Origin: Adenophora triphylla var. japonica
Taxonomy: Eukaryota; Streptophyta; Magnoliopsida; Asterales; Campanulaceae
DNA length: 64,000 nt
Assembly (NCBI GenBank): GCA_022495995.1
Contig: JAFEMH010005427.1
Location: forward strand, 1 to 64,000
Reading direction: 5' to 3'
Shown: positions 11,893-24,717 of the stretch, one piece after another
How the letters are laid out: each line of letters opens with the position of its first letter
Position numbering within the stretch: the first letter of the stretch is position 1
Notes under the pieces: generated by a model
The model's input: the letters and a program-made list of their open reading frames with translations, nothing else
What the model was told of the DNA's origin: nothing
Databases searched by the model: none
Program-made: the position numbers and the translations under genes

Positions 11893-11998
11893 AAGTAGTG
11901 ACTCAGTGGTAAATCAAGTCTCACCTTCTGTTAGATTTAGGATTCGATTCCTCCTATTTTTTTCTTGGCCTGAAACATCATAAAAAGAAAAAAAAAAA
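11893..11998 (+). mobile_element. Short tRNA-like SINE
   Basis: Contains tgactcagtggtaaatc (A-box-like) and GGATTCGATTCC (B box, 11940-11951), followed by a pyrimidine stretch and a poly(A) tail. No clear target duplication. Confidence 0.5.
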
Positions 11999-12469
11999 GT
12001 ATTACAAACTTATGTGAATTTCAAACTAATTTTTTTCTCCAAAATTCAAAAATTGAAATTGGGTTGTTAATGATAGTTCCATCTTTATCATGGGTCAGTT
12101 TTGGGGCATTTACCAAATAATCTCTCTAAAGAAATAATACTACTTCCTAGGACAATTTCTAATTTGCTTAACCATTTAGTCCCTAGCTTAATAATTACAC
12201 CCTCCCAACATTTTACTAATTAAAAACCTTACACTACGGCAGATTAAGAAGAAAAATAAGAATGTTAAACGCAGGAAAGAAGGACAAGGGAGTAGTTTTA
12301 AAAAAAAAAAAATTTTTGAAGGTTTGAGGTTATTATAAATTTCTCTTTTTTGTTGTTAATGTTTTGAAAATCGACTTTAAATCATTTTAATAAACTTCTA
12401 GTATTACAAAATTGTTCTTTCTACTGTTTATTTATTAATAGTGAACTTAGTAATCTAAGAAAATGAATA
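11999..12469. other. AT-rich DNA, no gene seen
   Basis: No motif, splice pattern or repeat recognised. Confidence 0.4.
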
Positions 12470-12529
12470 CTCCCTCCGTCCCACGTGAATACAAACTTAT
12501 TTCCTTTTTGGTCCGTCCCACGTGAATAC

Positions 12530-13365
12530 TGATGACGCCACAGCTTTTCGGGGTCAGGAGCGGTTCAAGGATATCTGGCTAGGATATATTTGGTGGATTT
12601 GTGTACCTAGATCACAACACAAACAAGCACCGTTAAGGTCAAAGTTGGATGTTACTCCAACTCAGGCCCTCGGGTGTGAGAGTAAGAATACTGAGTAATA
12701 AGGCTTTGAATACCTCTGGAGTGTGTGTGTTTAGGTTTAGAGAGTAAAAGAGCTTACTCTATTGTATATGGAACTTACCTTGCCAAAGGGGGTAAAGGCC
12801 TTCTATTTATAGGCAATGCCATGGTGCTTGTTGAGGTAAGCAATGAGATCGGCCACTAGGGGCACTTTGGTATTTGACCGGCTACACGTGTCCGCGGCTA
12901 ATTGGTCTGTCGGGGAGGGAACATTGGCTCCGTCCAGGGGGACATGGCCGAAAGAGACATGAGCCGTGTAGCCGGCTTATTGCATTAAATGGAATAGTAA
13001 GTGCGCGGGTGAGCCGCATTGAATGCGTGATGGGGAGGCGGCAGTGGCCTGTCGAGCCGGTAAGCTAACTTGCTCGGTAAGGCTTGACGTGCTTAAGGGA
13101 AAAGATGTGCCGCGGTCGACGTTGTGCCGCGCAGTCAAAGATATATGACGCGAGCACGGTTGATGCGGGCATGACTCATGCGGGCACGGATCCAGCGAGC
13201 AGGGTCCCAATGGTCCTCGAAGAGGATGATGCGAGGAGGGACACGATCTTGACCACAAGGGCCTATTTGTCCGCGGTCTCCCCTCCCGCGGTCTAGGAAC
13301 TGCCACGTCACCGGTTCCTTGGACTAGGCAGGCGCGGGCCCGGTCCGGTAGATCCGGGCTCATCA
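12530..13365 (-). repeat. 3' LTR of element D
   Basis: It begins TGATGACGCC and ends GGGCTCATCA in plus-strand reading, matching 24718-25544 with several small indels. On the minus strand the purine tract ggagctaggggccat precedes it. Confidence 0.9.
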
Positions 13366-13949
13366 ATGGCCCCTAGCTCCAAGTGTGATTATTTATGGTG
13401 CGAGTGAGGAGCTACTGAAGCTCGGTCTGCCTCAACTGCTCCTCGCGCGAGCACCAGTGTTAGCGCTTTTGTTGCTGTTGCCTGGCCCCATGGGCCTAGG
13501 GGAACGTTCGGGAGGCACCAGTGAGTGACACGTGGTCCCCTGCATGGCGTGCCTCCCGGTTAACAGGTGAGCCCCTTGGCGGATGAAAAGACGGGTTAGT
13601 GGTACATCGAGGGTACGTGTCGCTCATCGAGGGGGTAATAAATGCAAAAGGCATTTAATTTTTGAATTTTCAAACGTTTGGAAACGGTTCGTGGTCGAGG
13701 TAGGATTTGTGGGCTAATTAATACGGGTTAACGGGTTAACCCGCATAGGTAGGCCTTATAAATACCAAACCACTTAAACCTCAAACCCTTTTTACCGTTT
13801 CCAAACCTTCAGAGCTTTTGAGAGAGAAATCTTCTTTGCGAAATCCAAGCTAGTGCTTTCCGAATCCCTTTCTCAATCCTTCTCTCGTAAGTATTGGGTG
13901 CTTTTCTTCTTCATCTCCTTCTACTTTTTCTTTTACGAGTTTTGAACGA

Positions 13950-16900
13950 GATGACCACTCGTGAATTTGGACCCCGCCGTCCCATAGAACTAGGAGATGG
14001 ATCCACCTCGATATCTTTGCAGTGCAGCGTAAACGGGTGGTGGTATCTTTAGGAAGGTAGGATTGGGGTGGATAAGGCTATCCCTTAGGTGTTTCTGTTT
14101 TACGTGAGAGAGATGATTGGGGGCCTTTTGTCCCACCCGGTTGTGGGAGGCCAAGAAAAGTACATCTACAATCGTAATGTCTTAGTCTTGAGGGATCACC
14201 GAAGGCTAAGAAATTTTGTAATGGGGGTTTTGTGCGGGTTTCCCCGCAGAGAGAGATCGGGCTACGAACGCAGTTGAACTTGTGAGGAGAGCGATCCGTG
14301 TCCCCGAACAGATAAGCGGTGGGAGAAGTGTGAGCTAATGGACCCGAACAAACCAATCTTTGCCGCAGACACCGGCACTGAATGACCCGCTGGATGTCTG
14401 TCACGAGGACCGTATTTCCCAACGTGGTGCCCGCGGCCCACAGGGATGTTAACCCAATTGATCCGAGCGTAGCGAGGAGCCGGAGCCTCCCGAACTTTGA
14501 GACCTCTGGATCCGGTGAGGTTGAATCAGAGATGGTCCCTGCCCGTGGTGACCCCACCGGTCTCTTTGGCTCCTCGAGCTCGGAGACCGAAGAAGATGAC
14601 CAAGAAGAGGGGGATAGGAGGGTAGCGGGGACCCCCAAGAAGGCCACTGAGACCACCAATATAGTGGATGCCTTCGAGAGCTCGACTCAGGAGGAGGAGG
14701 AAGTGATTGTGGCCCTGCCCGAAACAAAGGCAAGAGGCCGGTAGGGAGGTGAATCCTGGCCGTGGCCGTAAGAAGGCCAAGGAGGTGGCCACCATTGATT
14801 GGGAGGAGAACATATACGAAGTGTATAATGTGGACCGCAATGCCTATCGTGTCCGCACCTTAGGACATGTTCATCTGAAGGACAAGGACAAACTGCGGCC
14901 AGAGACGGTAGCTGATGTCCGCGAGGGACAATAAGGCCTGCATTTTTATGGAGCCCGGTTTGAGAACGGATTGAGGCTGCCTGGACCCCTTCTTCTATTT
15001 TTTTTACGGAGTTTAATTCTCGCCCTTTGCCCATGCACTCCGACTCCCGATGCCATCAGGGCCATTGTCTCTTTTATCGCGGTCTGCGGATTCCAAGGCT
15101 ATGAACCTACCACAGTAGGGCTTTTTATGCTTACTACGAGAACCGGATCATTGCGGCAATATTTTGAGTTTGAAGGCTAGGAATTATTCTACCCGAACCT
15201 TCTCTCCTCCCTCAAATAAATTTGACCCAATGGAACCAAAGGGACATCTTGGTCATTGAGTCTAGGTTTGGATGGCCGCTTCTCAGAAACCCTCAAATCC
15301 GATCCCAGATGAAGGTGGCCGCGAGTAGCTATCCGCACTTCCTCCGCCGATGCCCGCTGCCGTGCCCCAGAGAAATATCGGCCCGGTATTTGGAGAGCGG
15401 GGATGAGCCCGTATATGACGTGGGCGCCGTAGTGGAGGATGAGCCTCTGCGATCTACTCGGGGTGGCTCCTCGCGGGGAGGGCGCCCCTCATGCCCTGAG
15501 TAGTAATAGAGCCTCTGCCCGCGACCACGATTGGCGGGTGCACGAACATTACCGGTTCGAGGCGGGCCGTTGTAAGACACATCTTTGGGCGGCGAGTGCG
15601 ATCCCCCGAAATAATTGGTCTACGATTCCACTATGAAAGCTGTTTTGCCAATTTACTTTGCTTTTGATTTTGAGCTTGTTTTGCTAACCATTTTTCTTTC
15701 CCTCCCGAGTAGATCCGGACTCCGTACAATTTCGATGGCTCCTCCACTAAGCTGTTGCTCAGCGAAGGCCAAGAACATGAAGGCCAACAAAGAAGGCCGC
15801 CACGAAGAGCGGAGAATGAGATGGGAGGGTTCCCTCGAAAGACAGGCGTGCTGTTGTGGCGGGAAAGCGGGGATACTGCACTGCTCCCGAGAATCATTCG
15901 GCGGGAACTGCCTCCACCTCCCCGGGTCCTCCACCACCCACCGCTGTCCGGGCGTCATCTCACAGCCGCACTATTGCCTCCGGGCATAATCGGGGAGCAA
16001 TCCAAGAAGAGACTGAGAGAGATGCGGATGCGGCGCACGGGGAGAGGTCTTCCAAGACCCAGAAAGTGGTGGATACCTCTGTTCGCAGCCCCCCTGCTGC
16101 TGACACCGCTTCTACCACTGCTCCCCCAATCGCGGGGACAATCTGCCCAATCGCCTATCCTATCTCCTCCCTGGCCACCCGCGAGGCATGGGAGAAAAGG
16201 AAGCAGTGGGGGATGTACCCGCCATTACTTGGGGTAGACCTATATGCCTTGCGCCCAAAATTAGCTTGTGGGCATTGGGCTTATCAACCGGCTCTTCGCC
16301 CCAGACTTCTACCACCCGGGTGGGTGAGAAGGAGAACCCGTCGGCCTTTGATGGGGGATATTGGGGTTGCCACTGCGAGGTAGGGACCTTTCTTCCGACT
16401 TCCTCACTTAGCCTTTGATTTTCTACCTTATCCTCGACTTTCTTCCTCGCGAGGTGGAGCATGAGGCCATGAGGCTCAGGGAGACTTGTGACGGCACGTC
16501 CGCCGAGATCGCCAATAATACCAAGGACTGGCGGGCAAACTCCATGGCTTGGAGCGAGGCCCGGGAGAAGGTGGGTACTCTGAGCTCCCTCACGGATGCC
16601 GAGGAAAAGGAGGCTCACCACCAAGGAGTCCGATCGAAGGGCTTCCGGGAGAGGGTGACTGAAGTGGAGCAGAGCCTAGAAAAAGGCAAAGGGTCGGCGG
16701 AATGAGCTCCGCGAACACAAGACCAGGCTGAGCAAAGGAATGAAGAGCTCGCAACCAAGCTGGGAGGCTGCGGAGGAGTCTGGTCAAACTCCTGGAGGCT
16801 AAGAGCGACGAGCTCTCCGAGAAAGCCCATACCTCTCACGCAGTTTGAGCTGGAGAGGGAGAGGATGCGGCCGAGGCTCGCGAAGAAGGCTGTAGAGGAG

Positions 16901-17450
16901 TATAAGAACTACGACCGGTTCACCGCGGAGTGCTTGGCCCGGTACGAGGGCGAGGTGTCCAGGACACGAGATCCGGAACCGCGGCCACGGGCATGTTCTC
17001 CGCGCGACGGTTGGCCGTAATTGGCTCGGCTGGGTTGCTGCGATGCGGAGTGTGTGCCGGGCATGCGCTAGTTCCCTTTTCCGAGGAAGAGGTCAAGGGT
17101 TTGGATCTCTCACGGCGGCCTCTCTGCCCCCGGTGGCCGAAGTGGCCGCCCTCGGACGATCTCAGGCCCGGATGCTCTGCGCTTCGGGGACAACCGCTTT
17201 ATCCATAGGGGATGCCACAGCTCGGATTCTTCCGGGGGGGCCAGCCGCTTGGAGATCCTATTCCCGGCGGGCGGCTCCGCACCCGGCCTCCGCCGAGCAA
17301 CAAGGCGCTCCTCATGCGAGGTGACCCAGGAGACCGGCCACCGCCCTCCCGACTCACGGACTCCGAAGCGGGCACAGGGGTGCGGCCACGAGGAAGCCGA
17401 AGTGGGCAAGCGATGGAGCGGCCGTCGAGGAGCCCAGGAAAGCTCCCTCG
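13950..17450 (+). pseudogene. Antisense gene of element D, Transposase_28-like with coiled-coil end
   Basis: This is a broken gene on the strand opposite to D's gag-pol. The frame at 14971-15180 holds DAIRAIVSFIAVCGFQGYEPT, in the style of the Transposase_28 family and matching GYEPTMGAF of element E. Upstream frames (14382-14744, acidic with SSSSETEEDDQEE) look like an N-terminal or linker region. The frame at 16415-16705 (EVEHEAMRLRET, EVEQSLEKGKG) is a charged coiled coil, like the C-terminus of the antisense genes in A and B. Many stops and shifts are present and exon boundaries could not be fixed. The function of the family is unknown. Confidence 0.5.
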
Positions 17451-18858
17451 GTATAGGATTTTTGTTTTTTCTTGTTGTAATAGATTAGGACCTTTTTGTA
17501 ATAGTGTAGGAACCTTGTAAATATTTCCTCAACATAAATAGAAGAATTTTTCCACTTGGCTCCTTTATTATTTATCTTAATTGCTTGTCTCGTAGGCTAT
17601 TTTTGAGTAGTTTGGCAATTTTCGAGCACCTCGGTACTTGCATTCTTGCCTATTACTTTTCCGAGCGTTTTTGACTTGCAATTAACTTTATACTCTCCTT
17701 ACGCGGGCGGCGGCTAGTAGGCCCTTTGCCCGCATTTTTGAGTTTTCCTAACTCTTTATTCAAAACCACTTAGGCTTTTCGTGAGGAGTCGGCCTTATTC
17801 TTCTATGATCGCGTTTGTTTAGCCTTGTGGCAAAGTTAGGGAGTCTTGACCCCGGTTGTCTATTGGCTTTGTTAAACTAGTTTGATCACTCTCATCCATT
17901 TACACTTATTCCCGGCCTTGCGGTACGTGGTGTAAGTCAAAAGTAGCAAGGCAAGCATACTTTCGTAGGGCATGCGAGAAGGTGGCCGTGAGGCTATTGT
18001 CCACGTATGACGAAGGTAGGAGCATATTTTAGCATAGAGGCCCTTTAACCCCCTGGCATGCATCTGTATCCCCTTATTGGAGGTTCTCACTTATTTGACC
18101 ACTTTATTCAAAACTCCACTAAGGTTTTTCGTGAGGGTCTCGTGGCGATCAGTGAACGGGCTTATATGTAGGCCTTTGTCACATACGGGCATGCGAGTAA
18201 CGGCCACTAACGAGGTCCTTCGCGCAATTAGTGGGTCCGGACTTCAGGTCATTGTCCCCACTAGAGTCCGTAGGCACGGGCATCATGGCCTTTGTACCTA
18301 CGTTCATCTATATCCACTTATTCTTGGTGGTGTCACGCGAGCGTGACAGAGGGAGTCCTCCCGCGATCACGGTACGGATCGTAATGGATCTTTGTACATA
18401 TATAGGCATGCGGATCCTTAGATCTTTGCGCATCGGTAAGTAGGAGCTCATATGTTGGCTCTTGAACTCATTGGCATCCGCACGCGGGCATCCACCTTAG
18501 CTTTTGAAAGGTGGTGGGAATTGATTTTGCATCAAAATATGATGATAACTTCTCCACTTATATATATATAGTCTATACTCCTTCCAAAAATTACAAAGAC
18601 TTCAAAGAAGTATCTCTTAAGGTGAGTCGCTATTCAGGAGTGCTTAAGCTCTTACTCCCTCTTTTGGTCGCAACATATAGGTGCCCTCTTTGACTATCTT
18701 TGTAACCTCATATGGACGCTTCCCATTTCGGGGACGGCTTGTTGAAACCGGGTTGGGTCCCTTGGACCTCTACGCTTACGAGTACCCGAGTCTCCCAGCG
18801 AAAAACTCCTTTTATTTACTCTTTTATCATGGTGCTTCTTCGCTTTACTGTTTGTAGT
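17451..18858. repeat. Non-coding region of element D with long-period repeats
   Basis: It lies between the converging ends of pol (minus) and the antisense gene (plus). A 34-bp motif (ctttattcaaaaccacttag...cgtgagg) recurs at 17753 and 18102, a 349-bp period. Variants of gggcatgcg recur near 17969, 18186 and 18408. Tandem repeats in this position are known for Tat/Ogre elements. Confidence 0.5.
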
Positions 18859-19836
18859 TCACCATTTTTTCATGTGCCCGCATTCTCTTTCCTTCGAGAT
18901 CGTCCAGGTCACACCTTGTTTGCCTCGTTTTGAGACTCGTCGAAGTATGTGACTACTGTACGAGGGTAGGGCTACCTCAGCTGGAGCCATTGCCTCGACC
19001 CGTACGTGAGCGAGAAGGGAGTTTCTCCTGTTGAATTTCTTATCGTGGTGCGGACAACCCACAATGCGATGCGGAGCTCGTCCAACCAACGTCCTCCTCG
19101 TCCTTCCAAATTTTTCTTTAAGGCGGTTAGGACTAGCTTGTTCGCGGCCTCGAAGCTTGACCATTTCCCCGAGGATAGGCAAGCTGCGGACTTACGGTGT
19201 TGCACCTTCATTCTCACACATTCGGCGGTGAATTTTGCGGAGAATTGGGTGCCATTATACTGAAATTATTGCTCGGGGGAACCCCAATCGACAATAGATG
19301 TGGTCGTGGACAAAACTGATAGTGTTATCCTCGGAAATAGTGGCCAAGCCCTTTGCTTCCGTCCACTTGGTAAAATAATCCACGGCCACCACAGCGTACT
19401 TGATGCTTCCTCTAGCCGTTGGAAATGGTCCAATAAGATCTATCCCCCACGTATCAAACGGCCACGTTGGTACTACCAAAGTCTGCTCTGTTGATGGTAG
19501 TCTAGGGATGTCCGCAAATCTTTGGCACTTATCACATTTTCTAACATACTCCTGCGCATCCCTTCTCATTGTGGGCCAAAAGAATCCTTGGAATTTGATC
19601 TTGTACGAGAGGGTGCGAGCACTGGATGTCCGCCCACAAACTCCTTCATGAACCTCATAGAGTAAGTTGGTGACCATGTGAGTCTTAACACATCTTAGTA
19701 AAGGTTTGGTGAATGATCGCCGAAAAAGCACCCCATCGAGGACGAGGTATTTCGCGGACACCGTTCGATGGCTCACAGCCTTTCTTGGATCCTCGGGGAG
19801 GGTTTGCTTCTCGATGTAATCCTTCATTTCATCCAC
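18859..19836 (-). pseudogene. Integrase region of element D
   Basis: The minus frame 19836-19255 shows the zinc-binding part (YVRKCDKCQRF) and the start of the catalytic core (WGIDLIGPFP, first aspartate; VVAVDYFTKWTEAKG). At about 19245 one extra base breaks the second catalytic site, expected as SDNGTQF. The frame 19217-18972 continues with EAANKLVLTALKKNL and WLDELRIALWVVRTT, which carry the third catalytic residue region and the strand after it. Ty3/gypsy integrases insert the cDNA into the nuclear genome; this copy cannot be functional. Confidence 0.8.
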
Positions 19837-19999
19837 CCGAGTCCCTTACTTGATCCTCAATATTGTTTATACGTATTCGATCTATAGCGAGGTCTCTCAG
19901 TGAATTCAATCGGCAATTTGTCTCCAACTCACCAATTTCTTGCTCGGTTATTCTTGAGAGGAGGTCGGCTTCCACATTGTCCTCTCTCATGACTTGGTT

Positions 20000-20999
20000 C
20001 ATTTCATAGTAAGTGAAATTTTTGATGAGGGTTTTTGCAAGGTCACAAGATGCGAGTTAGTCTTGGGTTGATAGTATCATACTCCCCCTAATTTGATTAA
20101 CTATGAGGCGAGAGTCACTATTGATCTCAATATTACGAACTCCCAAGTCTCTTGCCGACTCCATGCCCGCTATGATTGCTTCATATTCGGCTGATTGTTT
20201 GATGCCTCGAACTTGAACCTCAAGGCCCTCATGAATTTCTCCCCGCGGGGTGCAATCGAAGTATGCCCGCTCATTTGATTAACTTGCTCGCGGAGCCGTC
20301 CACATATAAAGTCCACACCTCTTACGGACGCTCCCTTGGTTGAACAATTTACGTGCTCGGGCTTTTGGGTCATCTTACGATTACGCTCGCTTTCTTTTTT
20401 AGGTCGTCATTAATTTGAATGATGATTCTACTACAAAATCAACTAAGGCCTGCGCTTTGATTGTCTTTCTCGGGGAGTAGGTGATGCTGGAACTCGGTGA
20501 GCTCTATAGACCAAGCTAGCATTCTCCCCGAGGACTCTGGTTTTATGTAAAACCTTTCTAAGCGGGGCCTCGGTTAGTACGGTTATAGGATGTGCGGAAA
20601 AGTAGGCTCTTAATTTTCGAGCGGTCTGACAAGCAAGGCGTAAGCTAACTTTTCTATATTAAGATAACGCCCTTCTACGGCGGACAATGCCTTACTTACA
20701 TAATAAAGCTGGTTTTTGGGAGTTATTCTCCTCCCTCACAAGAACATTTACTCTTGCCCGGATCGATGCGGCTAAATATAGAAAAAGCTCTTCTCAGAGC
20801 ACCGGCTGCTGAGTAGAGGTGGGTGCCCGAGGTATGTCTTGACTTCTTCAAAAGCCCGATGGCACTCAGGTGCTCCATGTAAATTCATCGACTCTCTTCC
20901 CCCTTTGAGAGTTTTGAAGAAGGGGAGGCATCTCTCTATTGGCCAGACCGCGAGATGAAGCGGCCAAGTGCGGTGATGCGACCATTGAGTTTTGTACAT
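20000..20999 (-). pseudogene. RNase H regions of element D
   Basis: After RT, minus frames show RAFEEVKTYLGHPPLL and, out of frame, YYVSKALSAVEGRY and IEKLAYALL, typical of the RT-linked RNase H. The frame 20373-20170 (EKFMRALRFKFEASNNQ) matches the EFEASNNEAEYEA block of the second, archaeal-type RNase H. Two RNase H domains are the mark of the Tat lineage. Stops and shifts are frequent. Confidence 0.65.
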
Positions 21000-21026
21000 C
21001 CTTCACGCGGGCGGGAGGTTTCATGT

Positions 21027-21830
21027 CTAATAGGGCCTGGATTTTCTCGGATTAGCCTCTATCCCTCTTTGGTTGACCATGAATCCGAGAAACTTGCCCG
21101 CCTTGACCCCGAAAGCGCACTTAAGGGGGTTTAGCTTCATCTTGTTATGGCGCAAGTTTTTGAAGGTTTCCTCCACATCGAGCTCGTGGGAGTTTTCCTT
21201 AGTTTTTATGACCATGTCGTCAATGTAGGCCTCTAGATTTCTGCCTAGCTGGTTTTTAAAGACCGGATTGACCATGCGGCGATATGTGGCTCCTGCATTT
21301 TTTAGCCCGAAGGGCATCATAGTGTAGCGGTATGTCTTGCCGCAGCAATGAAGGCTACGGAGCGGACATCTTCGGGAGCCATCTGATCTGGTGGTAGCGG
21401 AGTAGGCATCAATGAAGCTTAGAACCACGTGTCCGGCTATAGAATCCACCAATCTGTCTATGCGAGGAAGAGGAAGCAATCTTTGGGGCATGCCTTGTTG
21501 AGATCGGTGAAATCAACGCACATCCTCCATCTGCCATTGGATTTCTTAACCATGACCACATTGGCCAGCCACTTGGGGTAGGAGATCTCCTTTATTATCC
21601 CCGCTTTTAGCAACTTTTCCACCTCTTCCTTGATGGCAATCTCTTTCTCCGGGGAGAAATATCTGGATTTTTTGGTGAATGTTTTTGAAGGAGGGGTCAT
21701 CGTTGATTTTATGGAGGATCACGTCTCGGCGATGCCTTGCATATCTTCCACCCTCAGCGAATACATCGCAATTTGCTCTAAGGAACTCAATAAGTATCCT
21801 TCTTTCCTCATTTGTGAATTTCCAGCCCAA
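21027..21830 (-). pseudogene. Reverse transcriptase region of element D
   Basis: The minus frame 21700-21458 holds YPKWLANVVMVKKSNGRWRM and CVDFTDLNKACPKD. The next frame, 21491-21027, holds IDRLVDSIAGH, MPFGLKNAGATY, the catalytic YIDD box, and GVKAGKFLGFMV. The two overlap in different frames, a frameshift near 21480. The region around SFIDAYSATTRSDG is also damaged compared with the FMDAYSGFNQI block seen in related copies. The upstream frame 21830-21546 carries the protease-RT linker. Confidence 0.9.
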
Positions 21831-22299
21831 CCTTAGCTTGTTTGCTCGGGAAGTGGGGATTGATTACCACCTCCTCGAGCTCGTCGTTAGGTTGAAGGTC
21901 GTGATTTCACGATTGTGCGGGGAGTCAATGACAATAGTTGGGGGGTTGACACGAGCTTCGGTCGGCGTTGCCATTGAATATATGATATCGCGGTCAATTT
22001 CCCCCTCTATTCCTCGATCAATATATCCTCCTCAGCGAGGGCGACCCTGCTTTGATTTTACGCTCATCTTGAGCTCCACCTTTGTGGAATGGAAAGAAAG
22101 CATGCCAATTGGTACGGGTGGCGGCGGGAGTGCAAGGGCTTTCCCCTTTGTTGATTTGTCCTCGCCTTTTCCTCTATTATTTTGTCCTTGCCCTCTATCT
22201 GCGCGGGCGGGATGTACAGCCTTTCTGTTCTTTCCTTTTTTCCTCCGGTGCTCGGAGGAATCTCCCGGCTGGTTCTTGATGGTAGCAACCCCGGGGGTG

Positions 22300-22620
22300 T
22301 TAAATTTCACCCTTTGGTGGGGACGGACGCAACTATTCCCAATTCGGCTGGCCGATTCTGTAGAATGGCATTGTATTGGGAAGGAAGATCGACCACCATG
22401 AAAGTTATCTTGGCCGTCTTCTGCGTGGGTTTTTCTCCAATAGCTACGTCAAACACAATCGTCCCCTTTACCCTTACAGGCGTGGTTTGTGAAGCCTTCG
22501 AGCATGCCCGCATATGGAGTGAGATGTGCTTAGTCATTCTCATTCCAATCAAAGTATGGTAGTAAAGTATGTCGCGGGCGGCTCCGAGTATCTACCCGAC
22601 ACACGGCCTATGTTTGCCGG
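22300..22620 (-). pseudogene. Retropepsin region of element D
   Basis: The minus frame 22552-22307 reads IGMRMTKH and FMVVDLPSQYNAIL, the C-terminal half of a Ty3/gypsy aspartic protease. Just upstream (about 22600) the expected catalytic DTGS reads DTRS in a different frame, so both the active site and the frame are damaged. Confidence 0.7.
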
Positions 22621-22899
22621 TTGATTCTCATTACGAGGGTGAGTGGGCGTGTGGAATGAAAAAGGGTGGAGGCAAGTTCACTCCTTTTGAACCCAATTTC
22701 CGGCTCTTCCTCCGGGGCGAGGCGGGGATGGAAAAAACCTTCTCTAATGTCCGAATTTGGAGAGACAATCGCCTACTAGTGGGAGGCTCCTCCCAGTGAA
22801 GTTAATGTCGTAGTCCCCAAAATCGTCATCATTATTATCTCTTTCATTCCTGTCGGTCCCCGGGTGTGTCGTGCCGCTGGCGATCATTGTTATTGGGGG

Positions 22900-24168
22900 C
22901 GTATTGGTTCCCTTAACCCACTTGGTTAGCTCCCGTTATTAATTTTCTGTTTGGATTACTCGCTTGATGGAAACAATCCTCGATTAAGTGCCGTGGTCGT
23001 TGTGAAACTCACGGAATTTAAGTCTACTCCTCTCATTTGGCTTTCGAAGCATGGGGGGAGGAGGAGGAAAGTCTGAGGCTCTCATGATCACCACCCTTGG
23101 GTCGGTGAGCTCTGTATAAACTGTTTCGGCCACGGCCTTTTTGAGCCTTTCCGATCCCCGGCCTCTGTTTTTGCCACGATTATTGGCATGAGCGGGCTCA
23201 GGGGTGGTCTCACTGGACTTGGCTTATCCTTTCTTTCGCGAGATGCTCGTGGAGCGGAGCACACTAGGCTCTTCGGCGGAGGCAATGGCCGATGCCACTT
23301 TCATACATTTCCTCCATCGATTTAGGTTTCTTTGGAGGCAAAATTCATTTTGAGGAAGGAGTTGCGAGGCCGCCTTCAAAACATAGTCGATGTCCCCCTC
23401 GTCCGGGTCCACAATCTCCTCGCTCACCTTCTGAACCGGGATATATAATCTTTTGTAGGCTCATTTGGTGCACCTTGACACGGACAAGATCTGTCTTTGG
23501 TCTAGCGGGCACACGCTGCTCCGGCAAAGGCATTGAGGAAGAGGACTACGGGCGGCGAATGATTTGGATCTGCGGGGCTTGAGGGCTAGCATCGAGATAG
23601 GGCCTTGCCGGTGAAGGTCGCGACAGCTTTGCACATCAGTGACTCATCCGCGGAGAATAAAGCCATCGGCCCTCAAATCTTCCCATATGACTTTTGGCAT
23701 TTTGGATCCGTCATAGGTGTCCATCTCAGGGGGTTTGCCGCCTTCCGGATCGGTGCCGCGCAATTTTATCGGCGAAGGCGTCCATAGTGCGGCCACACTT
23801 CAGGCGGCCTTCGATGGGTTTCCCACATCTTCGCATGAATTCCACAAACTCGGGGTTACGATCATCAACCTTTTGCTTTTTAGCCCGTGGAGTCACGGCC
23901 TTCTCCTTGGCGGAGCCGGTGCAGCTTTGGACTTCGCACGGTGATTTGCTGTGCCTCTTCCCCCTTTCCTCGCTATCATCTACATGCACCACGCTCCGTC
24001 TGGCCTGGCCATCCGCGCTCGAGGTCGGTCAACCTTTTGCCCCCAGCCTTGACTAGCAAGCGAGTGTGCGGGAGCTCGTTGGGAGAACCTTTGTGACCCT
24101 TGAGGAGGCTGTAGCCCTCCATTGGCCTCTATTTCAAATATTTCCATCTCCGCGTCGTTGATGGCCAT
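22900..24168 (-). pseudogene. Gag region of element D
   Basis: Minus frames 24168-23980 (start MAINDAEMEIFE), 23992-23726, 23533-23345 and 23427-23224 run in order as fragments of one gag. EEIVDPDEGDIDYVLKAA and NRWRKCMKVASAIASAEE resemble the segment before the zinc knuckle. Near 23000, FREFHNDHG followed by IVSIKRVI corresponds to the knuckle-like CxFHxDHG...CxxLKxxI block of Tat gag proteins, with its cysteines lost. Gag would form the particle that carries the RNA. At least four frame breaks are visible. Confidence 0.65.
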
Positions 24169-24717
24169 GGCTTCCGCGACCGGTTTGGATTTGGAGGCTA
24201 GGATTTCCTTCCTTCTCGGGATACGTTGCAGGGAAAGTGGGGTGGTCGGATTGGTGTTTTTATGCGAGCTTGGGGAGTTTTGGGCTAGTGTTTAGTAGGG
24301 CTTGAGCTTTCTCGGCCACGGGCTTCCTCGGTTAACCGGTGGAGAACTCGTTGAGTGGGGATTTTGAGGTGAGAATGGGCCCCCATTACATTGAAGACAG
24401 AGTTGGTTTGCCTTTCCCTATTGTTATTGGAGGGTTCGGCTTGGTTTTCCTCCTCTATGGTTAAATGACCGACATTTTTAGAATTTGAGACATGTCACGA
24501 AAGGTGAAAATAACTGAAAGAAGTGTCTTTTGACGGTCGAGTTGTTTAGACTACGGGGTGTGTACGAAAACAAAAGTTTTAAATGGGAAAAACTTAGTGA
24601 CGTAAAATAGAAGAGCCTTTCGGCCTTGAATTTGTTTAGGACACGTGAGGTGCCTTGAAAACAAAAGATTTTTAACGAGAAACGAAAGAAAGTCGGTCTT
24701 CCGGCAATGGAACCACT